A stretch of 64,000 nt of DNA from Mikania micrantha (lineage: Eukaryota; Streptophyta; Magnoliopsida; Asterales; Asteraceae). The stretch is taken from contig CM018698.1 in NCBI GenBank assembly GCA_009363875.1, positions 59,739,067 through 59,803,066 on the forward strand, given 5' to 3'. This document shows positions 12,981 through 25,933 of the stretch, in pieces (position 1 is the stretch's first letter; every line of letters begins with the position of its first letter). The notes beneath the pieces were generated by a model. It was not told the DNA's origin. It did no database searches and was given only the letters and a program-made list of their open reading frames with translations. Made by a program: the position numbers and the translations under genes.

Positions 12981-14345
12981 TTACCTTCTTGTTCGTATAT
13001 ATCTTTGAGTATGTGAAGTATAATATTTTTTATTAAGTAATTAACTTAATTTTTGATGCAATCACCTTTGCTATATCTATTAGATCTATGTAGGTTGTAT
13101 TGTCTTTGATGACAATCTGAAGATTTTTCTTACCTGGGTCACTAACATTCAATTTTCTAACGTGACTCAATTTCATCACTAAGCTTTTAACCGATGCATG
13201 AATCCTAAACTTATTTTATTTTTTCATTACAATTACAAAATAAAACCAACAAAGAATAAGATGTGATAACTCGTATGTAACATATGTGTCCTCACTCAAA
13301 TATTAAAAGGAATAAGAAAATGTTATAACAAAAGCTTGCTCAAATATATATCGTGCTGTTTAAAGCTAATTAACTTCAATCTTTAACATTTTCATAGTTA
13401 AAACGAACATTGAACTGGTTGTTTTACCAATCTACTAAGTGGATTGGTAAATTATATGTGATTAAACATGTTATAAAGATAAAAAGAGAAATAGATAGAA
13501 ACTAACTTTTTATTGATTTCACTAAAAGTGTATACATGCATCACAAATATATAGAGAATAAAACATAAACCAAAAGATCATTTATCAAAAAACCTAAAAG
13601 CATACCCTGTTGTTAAGCTGAGCGTCATAAAACTCATAAAAAATCATAAAATAACAAAAAACAACTATTTTTCTCCATCATCTTTAATATATATAATAAT
13701 GTCGTCATGCGTAAAAGTCTTCATAGTTTTTGCCTAAAATTCTCTTAATTTTTAACTCTCACGTCAAACAAACTATATACACAGACATGTGTGATACGAA
13801 ACCAATTTTAAGTATACTATCACATACATACATATGTCAGTTGATTATAACTTATAACTCAAATGTACTTGACTCTGTAATTGTTCAAAATTCCTTACAA
13901 TCCTCATTTCACGTGTATAATCATCTAAATTTTCCCACAAACCCCATGTTAGGACAAGCTAAATCGTTTTGAGGCCTATAATGATAAAAAAATAATAATC
14001 TTTTTTTCAAATTTCTTTGTTTTAAACAATTTTTTTACCAAGGTGTTTCGGGTTTACAATAATAACAAAAAAGGATGGGCTTCCCTTTTCTGATGGCTCC
14101 ATGTGCTTTGAGTCATTCTGTTTATTCAGATTCAGGAACACTACCAAAGTTTTTCAAGGGGGTTATATTCACGTAGGTCTGCCTCTGGCCTAGATTAACC
14201 TAAGTGAAATGAAGTCTCTATCGCTCTACTTAAAAATCAAATATGAAACTTCATACACCTTAAAGTTCATAGGACGTTTCCAAAAGCGCTGTCAAATTTA
14301 TAATTATAGGATCGTGTATAGGAACTTTGTTTGAAACTAGGTAGA
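12981..14345. other. AT-rich intergenic DNA
   Basis: No gene, RNA or clear repeat recognised. The 80-codon frame near 13,730 has no recognisable similarity and a composition typical of random AT-rich DNA. Confidence 0.5.
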
Positions 14346-14592
14346 TATTAAAACAACTTTTTTTTGAACGGCGAAAGTTTCAATCGTGTGAACCCACTGT
14401 TTCCAGGCCATCTCACCAAGGTCTAGTTACTTGGACCTCCCATGAGCCACCACAACGACCCCAGGAGGAAACCCCACTGGGAAAACATCCTGACCCCCTC
14501 AGACTCCTATTTCGTTGCGAGAAGGATTTGAACCCAAAACCTCCCATTTGAAAGAATCTTGTGGTACCATTTAGGCAGTGCCTCATTGGTAT
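14346..14592 (-). mobile_element. tRNA-derived SINE
   Basis: On the minus strand a B-box-like GGTTCAAATCC (complement of 14524-14534) lies about 31 bases downstream of an A-box-like CTGCCTAAATGG, the spacing of a tRNA promoter for RNA polymerase III. A tRNA-unrelated body follows, ending in an A-run (T-run at 14358-14365 on the plus strand). The flanks ATTAAAACAAC and ATTAAACCACAA are similar and may be a degraded target duplication. Confidence 0.7.
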
Positions 14593-15237
14593 TAAACCAC
14601 AAAGGAAACAAAGAAGGAAGTAATCACTCTAGTACCACTTTAAATTTGATGCCTTAATCATTCGAGTTACATCATTGCAATCAAATGGATATTTTCTTCG
14701 TTTTCATTTGTTTTATACTCTTTTTTTTGGTTTTTTAATTTACATAATAACATTAAATAACAAACAAAATAAGAAAGATTAAAGTAAAGCATCAAAAAGA
14801 TTGCAACAGATCAAAAATCCCAAATTCAAAACCTTATTCACATATATCCCAAAATTTTGCCTCAAATGTTACAAAATCACAATGATTACCAGATTATCTC
14901 ACCTAAAAATGATGATATGAAGAAATTCATAAAGGAAAAAACAATACATAATATCAGCTGAGAATTTTTTTTAAATATCTTACGTTATAGTATCCAAGCC
15001 TATAAATAAATCTCTTCTATAAAACGAGGCCTAAATTATTCAGGAAAACATAACCTATGTTTTTTTATTAGCATTTTATGTTGTAACTGAAAATAAAGCT
15101 AAACAAATGTTATTTTTATAGCATCTTTGTATTAATCTTATGTGGCACCCACCATGGTTTTGCCTAGAAATTTAATGTTTAATTCATATATAAAATATAA
15201 TTAAACCATGAAACATTCAAAATTTGTAATCTAAGAG
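14593..15237. other. AT-rich intergenic DNA
   Basis: No gene or definable repeat seen. Confidence 0.5.
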
Positions 15238-15898
15238 TGTTAGGCGCAAAATATTTCCACTCGGGATATTTCAGGATCCGGGATATTTCGGGATCAGGGA
15301 TATTTTAAGGATATGAATATTACTAACAATTATCTCTGTTACTTAACCTTTATTGCGAGATTTCAGGAATTGACAGGTTGTCTCATAGCTGGTCCTGATA
15401 TCACGGAAACATGCATCAACTACTTCAACTTAAACGAGGAATCCAAGAGAAATCTATGCGGGTGATTTGAAAGAGTCGTCCACGATTGGAAAGTGTCGGG
15501 ATATGCGGAACTACCTTATGAACGTTGTCCAACGTCCTTTTTTAGATTTTCTGTATAAATACCGAGGTGATTAATCGATATAGGACACGGCTGATTTAAA
15601 GAACACACACAACACTCATTGAAGCTAATCTAGCATCATAGAATCGATCATATTGCGCTCTTTGTTTGTATTTACTTATTTTGATTATTAATAATACTAG
15701 GCAGAGTGACAATTGTCACCTCCCGAGGTTTTTATGCCGGCAATCCTAAGGGATTAAGGGTTTTTCCTCGTATAAATCTCGTGTGTATTGCTATTTTTCT
15801 GTTTGATATATTCAAATATCCTTAGGGATATTCGGGGATACTCTGATCATATATTCAGTATACTCGACATATTTGCTTGTTAAACACAATACCCCACT
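15238..15898 (+). mobile_element. Possible solo LTR remnant
   Basis: A stretch unlike its AT-rich surroundings starts TGTTAGGCGC and ends TGTTAAACACA. It has several GGGATATTT repeats near both ends, a TATAAATA box near 15555 and a compact leader after it, which is how an LTR promoter and R region look. I do not find a matching target duplication, so the exact ends and even the LTR identity are uncertain. Confidence 0.35.
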
Positions 15899-16778
15899 TT
15901 TCTAATTCGGTTTTGTTAAAAGTTAATATTGTTAATTTTTACCTGAAACAAAGAGTATTCAATGTAGTGATGTATAATACAACAAGAAATCATTTGATTT
16001 CAAGATTTACATAAGATTGATGAATCCGCAAAATTACTGACATCCAATCTCGATCATATGTCGCCGTTGGGTATCTATTTAGTACTTTTCCAGAGGCCAA
16101 GTTGTTATACCAATTCAAAATAATTTGAACAAAATTAGTAAACTAAATATTAACATGATTATGAAGTAGCACCACACATACACATAAGTTTAATCAACAT
16201 ACATGCACTATTTTGATTGATTAATTTTGATCCAAACACATCTCTCATACCAGGAAGAAAAGTCTTCATGTAAAAGCGGTTACTTCACAACGCATATGTC
16301 AAGGTGAGTGGTTAACATATACATCATAGTGACTTGACAATTCCTAAGAAACCTCACTAATATGTTAACATTGACACGCTTCTTTATATATTAGAAACTA
16401 GATTTCAAGACTAAAATAAATAAAATTAATTAAATAAGTTACGATAAAATCGAACTCACTGTGTAGATTGTAACATAATTCATAAACTTAATATAGTATC
16501 AAACCTATATCAATGACTAGTTATCATTCAATTAAAAACCACACACAAATTAAAATAAAAAATAGAATGATCTTTTGGTTTCTTAGACCAAATGGACTCT
16601 ATCTAAACCATAAAAAAAAATTCAAAAATCAAAACACACAAAAAAAACAAAAAAAAGAAAAAACCCCAAAGAAATCTGGACTCTCGAGACGTTTTCTCCA
16701 AGCTAACACACATATGATATGAGCTACAACACCTGTGTCTCTGCAACCATATCACAGTTTTCCTCATCTCCATTGATA
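15899..16778. other. Upstream region of the presequence protease fragment
   Basis: AT-rich, with an A-rich stretch at about 16610-16670 and a CT-rich leader just before the start codon. No TATA box can be singled out with confidence. Confidence 0.4.
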
Positions 16779-18449
16779 ATGGAGAGAGCTGTTCTTCTTC
16801 GTTCTATCTCTTCCTGCACCTCACATGCCTGTATTCGAACGTTTTCGCGTTCCTCCCACCGTTTATCCTCCAATCGCTACCGTCTTATCCCTAATTTCCA
16901 CTGGCGTTCGCCTCTCCGTCATCATCTCCGCCTTATCTCCACCGCCATACCGTCACGTCTCCAGTTCAGTGCTCGCTTCTCACCGATAACCCCCAGAGCT
17001 ATCGCAACTTCATCACAGCAGTTCTCTCCAGGTAAGACTATTAATTATCCTTTCGTTCCGTTGAAAACGAGCTAGAAGTTTCAACAATTTTAATGGAAAT
17101 CGATGTAGAGCTGGTTGCATGTTAATTGATTTGAAGATAAACCGGATTTTGAGATGACAATCTCGTTCAAATGTTTTATTTGTTGAAATTTGTAATGTTT
17201 GAATTCGGAATTGACGTTTTAGCTTTGTGTTTATCGTTATGGAGGAAGTTTGATATTGTTCGTCGATAATTTGCTGGATGAGGTTGTTATAGTTGGTGAT
17301 TTTTCACAGTTAATGTGAGTATTAGGGTTTATTGCTTGCTTGCAGATGCTATCGATGCTCATGAAGATGTTGCTGAGAAGCTTGGATTTGAGAAGGTTTC
17401 CGAGCAGTTTATGGCTGAGTGCAAGTCTACAGCTATTTTGTATAGACATAAGAAGACTGGTTGTGAAGTAATGTCCGTGTTAAATGATGATGAGAAAAAG
17501 GTCTTTGGTGTAGTTTTCAGAACTCCTCCGTAAGTATCCCATTTAGAATCTGGAAACTGTTGTCTGTTTGCTCATTCGTTTATACTTTGTTAATTGAAGC
17601 ATCGGAATTGTCCATAGTCCATTAGGCTTTATCTGTTCTATCTTAGATTTATACAAAATTTGATGCAAGTATTTTTGGAAGCCAAAGCCTTTCACCCTTT
17701 CTTATTGGTGAATCCTTTACCAAATAATGAAGAAAATAAGGACTTGGTTTTGTGGGGATGGTAGCTTTCATGTTGTTGAGCATGATAAGAAAGAATGTAA
17801 CTGCAGAGGAACTTCATCACATGTATCTCATACCATCATACATTAGGATTGGATAAAATGTTGCAACATATATGGGTTGTAAAGGAATGAAAAGTTGCAA
17901 CACAGAGCAGTTGTGCAACATATACGATATGTTTCAAAATTATAGAGGGCATTAATCATTTGTTAGCAAATGATAAGTACATATGCTGTTGCAATGTATG
18001 ATTCATGAACCTGAGTACATTGCATCACCAATAAATGGGTTCTGTTCGGAACATATAATTGGCAAACAGTACTCTAATCATGCAACTTTTGAATGCTTAT
18101 TTTTATATGCAGATGAATACAAAATTATCTATGGTATTTTTTGTTTTGAACAACAATTTTTTACTCGGACAATCCACCTAATCCTGCACTTATTCTATGC
18201 TATACGCCTATACTAGTTGTCACTTCATCCACTTTTAAAACATGAAAGATTCAACTGGAATTCCTCATATATTGGAACACAGTGTCTTATGTGGTTCAAG
18301 AAAGTACCCTTTTAAAGGACCATTTGTTGAACTACTGAAGGGCAGCTTGCATACTTTTCTTAATGCATTCACATATCCTGATAGGACATGCTATCCTGTT
18401 GCATCTACAAATACGAAGGTTAGAAAATTGCGGCAAGTGATTGGATATA

Positions 18450-18757
18450 TGTTAAAGTATTCATTGCCTACTCACGTGCAAGTAATTGGTGTTTTTATGT
18501 TTTATTTTATTTTATATTCTAGAAGTAGTAGAAAAAGAACGAGTCATGAAGTAGTGGGATAGTTGCAGGTTTTTCTCCTTTGTTTATGTTAGCACTGCTG
18601 AAGGTGGTTTTATTTTCAAGTTCTTATTTTGTAAGTCAGTTTCTAGTTTTTATGTAATCGAGTAGAGAAGTTCTTTTCGTATGAGATTTGTTCTCTTGAT
18701 CTTCTATATCATTTTGTGTGTTTTACTTGGAGTGTTAAATTTGGTCTCTGTTTATCA
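18450..18757 (+). repeat. 5' LTR of the copia element
   Basis: Starts TGTTAAAGTATT and ends TTTATCA, paired with the 3' LTR at 25626-25933. Confidence 0.95.
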
Positions 18758-18760
18758 ATC

Positions 18761-18773
18761 TGGTATCAGAGCC
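18761..18773 (+). other. Primer-binding site
   Basis: TGGTATCAGAGCC, four bases after the 5' LTR, is the standard match to the 3' end of plant initiator tRNA-Met. Confidence 0.9.
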
Positions 18774-18776
18774 ACA

Positions 18777-20468
18777 ATGAGCGATTTCCAGTTAATCGGC
18801 GGTGTGAAGAAACTCAACCAACATAATTACAACACCTGGGCAACCTGCATAACGTCATACTTACAGGGCCAAGATCTGTGGGAGGTGGTAAACGGGTCTG
18901 AGACAACGCATCCAAAGGATGACGCTCAAGGTGCACTTCGAAAATGGAAGATCAAAGCCGGAAAGGCTATGTTTGTCTTAAAGACAACTGTGGAGGAAGA
19001 GATACTCGAGCATATACGGGACTCAGCAAACTCAAAAGAGGCGTGGGATGTTCTAGCGGTTCTGTTTTCCAAAAAGAATGACACGAAACTGCAGTTGTTA
19101 GAAAACGAGTTGATGTCCGTGAATCAACAGGAACTATCGATCACTCAGTATTTTCACAAGGTGAAAACCTTGTGTAGAGAAATTGGGGAACTTGATTCAT
19201 CGGCCAAGATTGGTGAATCACGTATGAAGCGGATCATAATACATGGCCTAAAAGCTGAGTTCAGAAGCTTCGTGGCAGCCGTTCAAGGCTGGCCTACTCA
19301 GCCATCTCTTGGTGAGTTTGAGAATCTGCTAGCAAGCCAAGAGGAATTGCCCAAACAAATGGGAAGTCTGACTACCAGTTCTACCACAAAGAAAGAAGAA
19401 GAAGCGTTGTATGCCGCTAAAGTCAAAGGAAAATTCAAGGCGAATCGAAATTATCGTGGGTACAGTCGACACCTCGATAAGAGCAAAAATTATGACCAAA
19501 GTGAAAAGAAGTATGGCAAACCTGATCAAGGGGAGTCATCCAGTGACAAAAGACAGACTCGAATTGGTAAGAGATTCCCATTTAAATGTTATAATTGCGG
19601 CGAACGAGGGCATCTCGCGAGAAATTGCAGATCCCATCGAAATGAAGAAAGTAATGTGGCTACAACCAGAGATGAGGAAGGCTGGGATGCAGAGGCGTAT
19701 GTCGCTCAAACGGAGGAAGTATACGCGTTCACAGCAACAACCGAATCTCAAGAGAATCGGTTTGACGATTGGATTGTTGATTCGGGCTGTTCAAATCACA
19801 TGACCGGTGATAAAAGTAAGCTGAACAATCCAACCAAATACGGAGGTAGCCGACTTGTGGTTCTTGCCGATAACTCCAAGCATCCTATTGATCACATAGG
19901 CGATGTAAGTTTCCCTTCTGGGGATCAAAGACATGGTTTAACTCTACAAGGTGCATATCACGTTGCTGGGATGAAAAAGAATCTATTGTCTGTCCCTCAA
20001 ATTACAGACAATGGTTTCTATGTACTGTTTGGGCCAAGAGAAGTGAAGATATACAAAGAATTTGAGACCTCTTCCACACCGATTATCCAAGGGAAGAAGA
20101 ACAACATGATATATGTTCTTAGTGCTGAGTCAACATATGTGCAAAAAACTAAAGGTAATCAAAGTGCGGATATGTGGCATCAGCGGTTGGGCCATGTGGG
20201 AATGGATAAATTGGGCTTAATAATTGATCATGGACTAGTTAATGGGCTGCCCAAAGTCAAAATAAACAAGAACGTGATCTGCTCTGGATGTCAGTTTGGT
20301 AAAGCTAAACAATTGCCCTTTCCACAAAAGTCATCGTTTCAATCGCAAGAATGTCTCGAATTGGTTCACTCAGATGTATTTGGACCTGTTAAGCAGCCAT
20401 CTATGCAAGGTCGTCGGTATATACATTCATTGATGACTTTTCCCGGTATACATGGGTATACTTCTTGA
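18777..20468 (+). pseudogene. Copia gag-protease-integrase, first frame
   Basis: The polyprotein starts at ATG 18777, just after the primer-binding site. GAG is followed by a CCHC knuckle (CYNCGERGHLARNC, about residue 271), the aspartic protease motif DSG (about residue 335, WIVDSGCSNHM), the pre-integrase HH-CC region (HQRLGHVG, then CSGCQFGK) and the integrase start with the first catalytic aspartate (HSDVFGP). The frame is lost close to 20,420: from there the correct integrase continuation is read in the frame of the next entry, which indicates a small indel. This ORF ends 50 bases later. Confidence 0.92.
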
Positions 20469-21864
20469 AAGAAAAATCGGAGGTGCTAGAAAAATTCAAG
20501 GAGTTTGAAGCTGATGCAGAAACTCAAACCGGGAAGCAACTGCGCAGGCTAAGATCAGATAATGGGGGTGAATATCTTTCCAAAGAATTCAGCAACTATC
20601 TGAAGATGAAGAGAATTAGGAGACAACTGACGTGCTTAAACACTCCACAACAGAATGGAGTATCTGAGCGTAAGAATCGGCACATAAGTGAAGTTGCAAG
20701 AAGCTTGATTCATGAAAAACATATGCCAGGAAGTTTCTGGGCAGAGGCGATGAACACAGCCATGTATATTATCAACAGAACTCCATCTCAAGGTATGAAT
20801 TACATTTCTCCATTTGAGAAGCTAACAGGTATGAAGCCAAATGTTATTTATTTTAAGATTTTTGGATGTGTATGTTACGTATTCATACCAAGTCACTTAC
20901 GAAACAAGATAGAGAAACGAGCCGTAAGATGTGTGTTCGTTGGGTATGACTCGGAGAAGAAGGGGTGGAGGTGTTGTGATCCAGGCAGTGGAAAAATATA
21001 TGTTTCCAGACATGTAATTTTCGATGAGAATTCCTCATGGTGGTCAGATAGCAGCCAGACACTACCTGACTCACAACTTCTCAAAGAAGAATTCAAATCT
21101 TTTAAAGTCCAGCTGTCTATTGAAGACTCAGACAATGCAAATTTAGAGCCCGATAACATCAATGATTCAGAAGGTGAAAGGAATACCAATTCTGAAGAAG
21201 TTCATCTGAGACGGTCACAACGTGTGCATAAACCCAATCCAAAGTATGCAAATGCAAACATTGCTATGGTTGAAAGTAGGCTCCTCAAACCTGAAAATTT
21301 TGAAGATGTTGTTCTTCAAGTGGAATGGAAGATAGCAATGGAAGAAGTCCAAGCACTCCAAAGAAATCAAACATGGGAACTTGTCCCACAACCTGCTGGT
21401 GTAAACTTGGTGACTTGCAAATGGGTTTACAAAGTAAAAAGACGAGCAGATGGATCGGTGGACAGATTTAAAGCTCGACTTGTTGCCCGAGGTTTTTCAC
21501 AAAAGTACGGCCTGGATTATGAAGATACGTTCAGCCCTGTAGCAAAGTTAACTACTATCCGAGTGATACTTGCAGTTGCTATAAGTAAGAAATGGCGATT
21601 ATGGCAAATGGATGTAAACAATGCATTTTTGTACGGTGATCTTGATCACGTCATTTATATGACTCAACCAATGGGTTTTGAAAATAAGGAGCATCCAGAG
21701 TATGTGTGCAAATTGAAGAAGGCTATTTACGGTCTGAAACAGTCACCGCGTGCGTGGTTTGGTAAAATGGGTGAGTTTCTTGAACAGAATGATTTTCATA
21801 TGACCAACTCAGATAATAGCCTGTTTGTGAAGCAAATTGAAGGTCGGATCGTCATAGTCCTGGT
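20421..21864 (+). pseudogene. Copia integrase and reverse transcriptase, second frame
   Basis: Continues the integrase with SDNGGEY (second catalytic Asp), PQQNGVSERKNR (catalytic Glu) and the C-terminal FGCVCYVFIP region, then the reverse transcriptase from TWELVPQP through KARLVARGFSQ, DYEDTFSPVAK and MDVNNAFLYGDL to KKAIYGLKQSPRAW. It is cut at 21864, shortly before the catalytic YVDD, by the nested element. Confidence 0.92.
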
Positions 21865-22142
21865 TGTTAGGTTTACGAAGGCCTTAGGGAGATTAGGGCA
21901 GCCGGCCCTAGTCTGGCCCTATGTCCGGCCCGTTAGTTGTTTAACCTAAATTGTATCTCTATATATGTCTTGTCATGTAATTGTAATCTTTGGTCTGAAC
22001 TTAATGAAAAATACCTAGTTGCAGCTCGTGGACGTAGGTTCACCACTGGAACCGAACCACGTAAAATTCTTATGTCGTATCGTTTATTATTTTCTCGTCT
22101 GCGTGATTATTGTGTGTTAGTGTGTGTGTGTGATACCCAACA
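21865..22142 (+). repeat. 5' LTR of nested element
   Basis: Contains CTCTATATATG, a possible TATA box, and a TG-rich tail before the terminal CCCAACA. Confidence 0.92.
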
Positions 22143-22144
22143 AC

Positions 22145-22156
22145 TGGTACCAGAGC
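22145..22156 (+). other. Primer-binding site of nested element
   Basis: TGGTACCAGAGC, two bases after the LTR. It differs by one base from the initiator tRNA-Met match used by the outer element (TGGTATCAGAGC). Confidence 0.8.
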
Positions 22157-24386
22157 TTCGGTTATCGGTTGCACCACTAACGACTGTCGTCGGAATCGCC
22201 GCCGCCGGAATCTTCGCCGGATTCCGGCCACTGCTGCCGATTGTTGTTCAAAGGTTTTGTTGAGCCAGATCTGAAGGAGATTCGCGATTAGGGTTCATTC
22301 TGGAGCAAAATCGTCGCCGTCGTTCCCGATTTGGGGGTTCTGGTTCGTGATTTGCCGCCGCCGCCGCCCTAGGGTTAGGGTTCTAGGCCGCGCCGCAGGT
22401 TGTACAAATCAGATCGGCTGCCGATTGAAACGTGATTTATGGTTTCTGTGGAGGATTGCGCCGCCGCCCTAGATCTAGGGTTTCTGGATTCCGCCGCCGA
22501 AATGGGGTTCAGGCGCCGCAACAGTTGCCGGATTAGGGTTCCGGCGATTTTTCCGATCAGAAATTTCGATTCTGACCAGAATTGTTCAGATTGCAGCTGG
22601 TTTTGCTGCTGATTAGGGTTTTCTCGACCGCTTCCGCTGTTATTCAGGTCAGATGTGTTCGGATTTGTTCGATCGGGTGTGGATTCGGTTTTTTTCGGGT
22701 TTTGATATCGTAGGTGAAAGTTTTTTTTTGTTTGAGTACCTAGTTAAACTCTTGAGACGGTGATTAGGGTTTGGGTTTAGAAACTCTTGGATTTACCGGG
22801 CTAGAGTTAGTTTTTTTCTGTTTCGTTTGACTCATAATCAACTTAAAAATGAGGAACCGAGTTATGTGAATATTCAGCATTCGGGTGAAGATTTGTCTGC
22901 AGGAGATCATCATGTAACTGTTTGAAGTTTGTTTCTGATTATCGAGTTAGTAGGAGCAAATCGGTTTTGATTGACAGGGTTCAGTAGAACAGCTGTCAAG
23001 TTTAGCCCCGTGCCATTGCTGTGTTTGTTCACTGTTTTCGTTCCTGCTTGTTATTGTTATAACTGAAAACAGGATGAAATCGAAATGTTCGTCGATTGTG
23101 GATCTCGGTTGATTGGTTTGTCAAGGAACTTGGATATGGTACAAACAATGGATAAAACTTGGAGAAAATGGAACTAGTGAGTGTGCTGGTGACGACATAA
23201 GTGAAAAGGAGTTTAGTGAAAGTCATGTGAACTACTGCCGTTCGGAAGATTTTTCGGTTAGGGTTTGCGTTAACTAATCGTGTGTACGGTCATAGAACCC
23301 TTGGTACCGCTTAGTCGCTTACTTTCATGAAAGTTCTACTGTTGTTATAACCGTTTGCCTGTTAGCTGGTTTTGAATTGTCTTGTTCAATGGTGATCAGT
23401 GGTACAACATTTGAGGTGATCTGGGATCCGGTACTGGGTGAAGACATTTGCCGTGGAAGTACTTTTGGGGATTCATCTCATGGAGTGTTGGTTTTGGCAT
23501 GGGTTGGGATAACAAGGACAGTGGGAGCTTGGCATAGTTGATTGCTTGACTTGGCAGAGTTGCATAGAGGTGTGGACATTCTTTAGAGTCGATGTCCAAA
23601 GATATTTGAATTCTGCGTCTGAAAATGTGTCTGGGCTTGATGCATTGGGATTCAGTGGAACGCAGTGAAGACTCTTGGTTCTGAGATTCTGTTTTGCTTC
23701 ATTATATTGTTACCTACTTCAATGAAGCATCGGTGAATCTGTATGATTGAAGACTTTTAGGAGATATGGGATTACGTCTCACCGGAAGAAATGGACCCAC
23801 TTTCGAGTAGTAAAGTCTTGGCTCGTTGCATCGGGTAGAGCTAAGTGGATTCGTATTGCAAGCATGAATCCTGGAGCCACTAGGATGTCAGCTCGAGCGT
23901 ATTCGGAGGTTTAAACCTGGATGAGGATTTGGTAACAGTGGGAGCACGAGGCGTGTTTCGGGCACAGTTACTTAGTGACATTGGGTTTTGAGACCGGAAT
24001 TCCGAATGGAAATTCTCTCCATGGGTGCTTGTATTTTTTGGGGAGTGTTCTTTCCTCTGGAGTCTCTGGAGCCGGTTATTCGAGTAAGTAGGTGCCGGTT
24101 GAGATTGAGGATGAGTCATTGGCTGTTTTTGCTATGACTGAGTCTGTGATGACTGTATTGGAGCCATGGGTGCTTCAATGGGCCTTTCAGGTTACTGATG
24201 AGAAAGGCCGCTGCAGCTAGGTTGATTAAAGATACATGGTTTGAAGTTTGGTTTGTTCTTGGGAGCTGGACCTGAAGACTTCTGTTCCTGTATGGTTTGA
24301 AGATTACTGAAATTACTGGATGATGGGGTTGCTATGTGCTTTGGATGGCGGGCTTGATTCTATCGCAAGGCCTCCGAGTGGGAGAT

Positions 24387-24664
24387 TGTTAGGTTTACGA
24401 AGGCCTTAGGGAGATTAGGGCAGCCGGCCCTAGTCTGGCCCTATGTCCCGCCCGTTAGTTGTTTAACCTAAATTGTATCTCTATATATACCTTGTCATGT
24501 AATTGTAATCTTTGGTCTGAACTTAATGAAAAATACCTAGTTGCAGCCCGTGGACGTAGGTTCACCACTGGAACCGAACCACGTAAAATTCTTGTGTCGT
24601 ATCGTTTATTATTTTCTCGTCTGCGTGATTATCGTGTGTTAGTGTGTGTGTGTGATACCCAACA
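24387..24664 (+). repeat. 3' LTR of nested element
   Basis: Matches the 5' LTR; followed directly by the target duplication CTGGT and the resumed copia reverse transcriptase. Confidence 0.92.
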
Positions 24665-25500
24665 CTGGTTTATGTGGATGATCTGATCATCACAGGAGAT
24701 CATGAAGAAGAAATTAATCAACTTAAATCCAACCTGTGTGTTTGTTTTAAGATGAAGGATGTTGGAAGGCTGAAGCATTTCTTGGGTCTGGAACTAGCAT
24801 ATGCAGATGATCAAGTTATTCTGCATCAAACGAAGTATGCTAGTGAAGTCCTATTCAGGTTTGAAATGACAGATTGCAAGCCATCAAATACACCAATTGA
24901 ACCAAATTTCAAGATTCGAGCAGAAGAAGGCAAGGAAATAGATAATCCCTCAATGTATAGAAAAATTGTTGGGAGTTTAATCTATCTACAATAACCAGAC
25001 CTGACATTTCATTCGTTGTTGGTGTATTGAGTAGATATATGCAGCAGCCTAGGAAACCACATCTGATTGCAGCTCGCAGGGTTCTTAAATATATTAAAGC
25101 AACTGTAAACTATGGGATTCAATTCAAGAGGGAGGATAATCCACGTTTGTTTGGTTATTGTGATTCGGATTATGCAGGTGATCTTGATGGCAGACGATGC
25201 ACCACGGGTTACGTGTTCATGTTGGGTTCAAGTGCTATCTCATGGTGTAGTAAACGACAGCCGACCGTGTCGTTGTCCACCACCGAAGCGGAGTACAGAG
25301 CTGCTGCTATGGCAGCTCAGGATTGTACGTGGTTGACCCGACTGCTGGAGGAATTAGATCAGAAAATGGACTATCAGATCAAACTGATGTGTGACAATGT
25401 ATCAGCCATAAAACTGGCTCAAAATCCGGTGTTTCACGCACGTACAAGCATATCGAGATACATTATCATTTTATTCGTGAAAAAGTACTAAAAGGAGAGA
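24665..25500 (+). pseudogene. Copia reverse transcriptase end and RNase H
   Basis: Resumes with the catalytic YVDDLIITG, then KDVGRLKHFLGLE and the RNase H domain (GYCDSDYAGDLDGRR, STTEAEYRA, MCDNVSAIKLAQNP). The frame is broken near 24,990 (after SLIYLQ, where the TRPDIS block is read in another frame) and again near 25,445 (after HART). The region from 25,500 to the purine tract still shows the C-terminal end (ADLFTKGMS) in a shifted frame. Confidence 0.92.
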
Positions 25501-25614
25501 TCGAGATGGTGCAAGTGAACACTAAAGAACAAGTGGCTGATCTATTTACAAAAGGGATGTCAAGCACTAAGCTGCTGGAGTTTGCAAAAGAGATGGGAAT
25601 AACCCACGTAGGCA

Positions 25615-25625
25615 ATGAGAGGGAG
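25615..25625 (+). other. Polypurine tract
   Basis: ATGAGAGGGAG immediately upstream of the 3' LTR; priming site for plus-strand synthesis. Confidence 0.75.
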
Positions 25626-25933
25626 TGTTAAAGTATCCATTGCCTACTCACGTGCAAGTAATTGGTGTTTTTATGTTTTATTTTATTTTATATTCTAGAA
25701 GTAGTAGAAAAAGAACGAGTCATGAAGTAGTGGGATAGTTGCATGTTTTTCTCCTTTGTTTATGTTAGCACTGCTGAAGGTGGTTTTATTTTCAAGTTCT
25801 TATTTTGTAAGTCAGTTTCTAGTTTTTATGTAATCGAGTAGAGATGTTCTGTTCGTATGAGATTTGTTCTCTTGATCTTCTACATCATTTTGTGTGTTTT
25901 ACTTGGAGTGTTAAATTTGGTCTCTGTTTATCA
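25626..25933 (+). repeat. 3' LTR of the copia element
   Basis: Same length as the 5' LTR, with five substitutions by eye; followed by the duplication ATATA. Confidence 0.95.

Larger units (their letters stand above)
21865..24664 (+). mobile_element. Nested non-autonomous LTR retrotransposon
   Basis: LTRs of 278 bp (21865-22142 and 24387-24664) begin TGTTAGGTTTACG and end GATACCCAACA. The 5 bp duplication CTGGT (21860-21864 and 24665-24669) shows a clean insertion into the copia reverse transcriptase. The primer-binding site TGGTACCAGAGC lies at 22145-22156, and the purine-rich CCGAGTGGGAGAT directly precedes the 3' LTR. I count six LTR differences. The 2.2 kb interior has no gag or pol similarity and no ORF above about 80 codons. 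Its first 400 bases are rich in GCCGCC. This is a LARD-like or large TRIM-like element that depends on proteins from another element. Confidence 0.92.
18450..25933 (+). mobile_element. Ty1/copia LTR retrotransposon in PreP intron 3
   Basis: Complete but defective element with TG...CA LTRs of 308 bp (18450-18757 and 25626-25933), flanked by the 5 bp duplication ATATA (18445-18449 and 25934-25938). The primer-binding site is TGGTATCAGAGCC (initiator tRNA-Met type) and a purine tract precedes the 3' LTR. By eye the two LTRs differ at 5 of 308 positions. The domain order GAG, protease, integrase, reverse transcriptase, RNase H is that of Ty1/copia. A second LTR element is inserted within the reverse transcriptase coding region at 21865-24664, and the reading frame is shifted in at least three other places, so it cannot make its own proteins. 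Confidence 0.95.
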
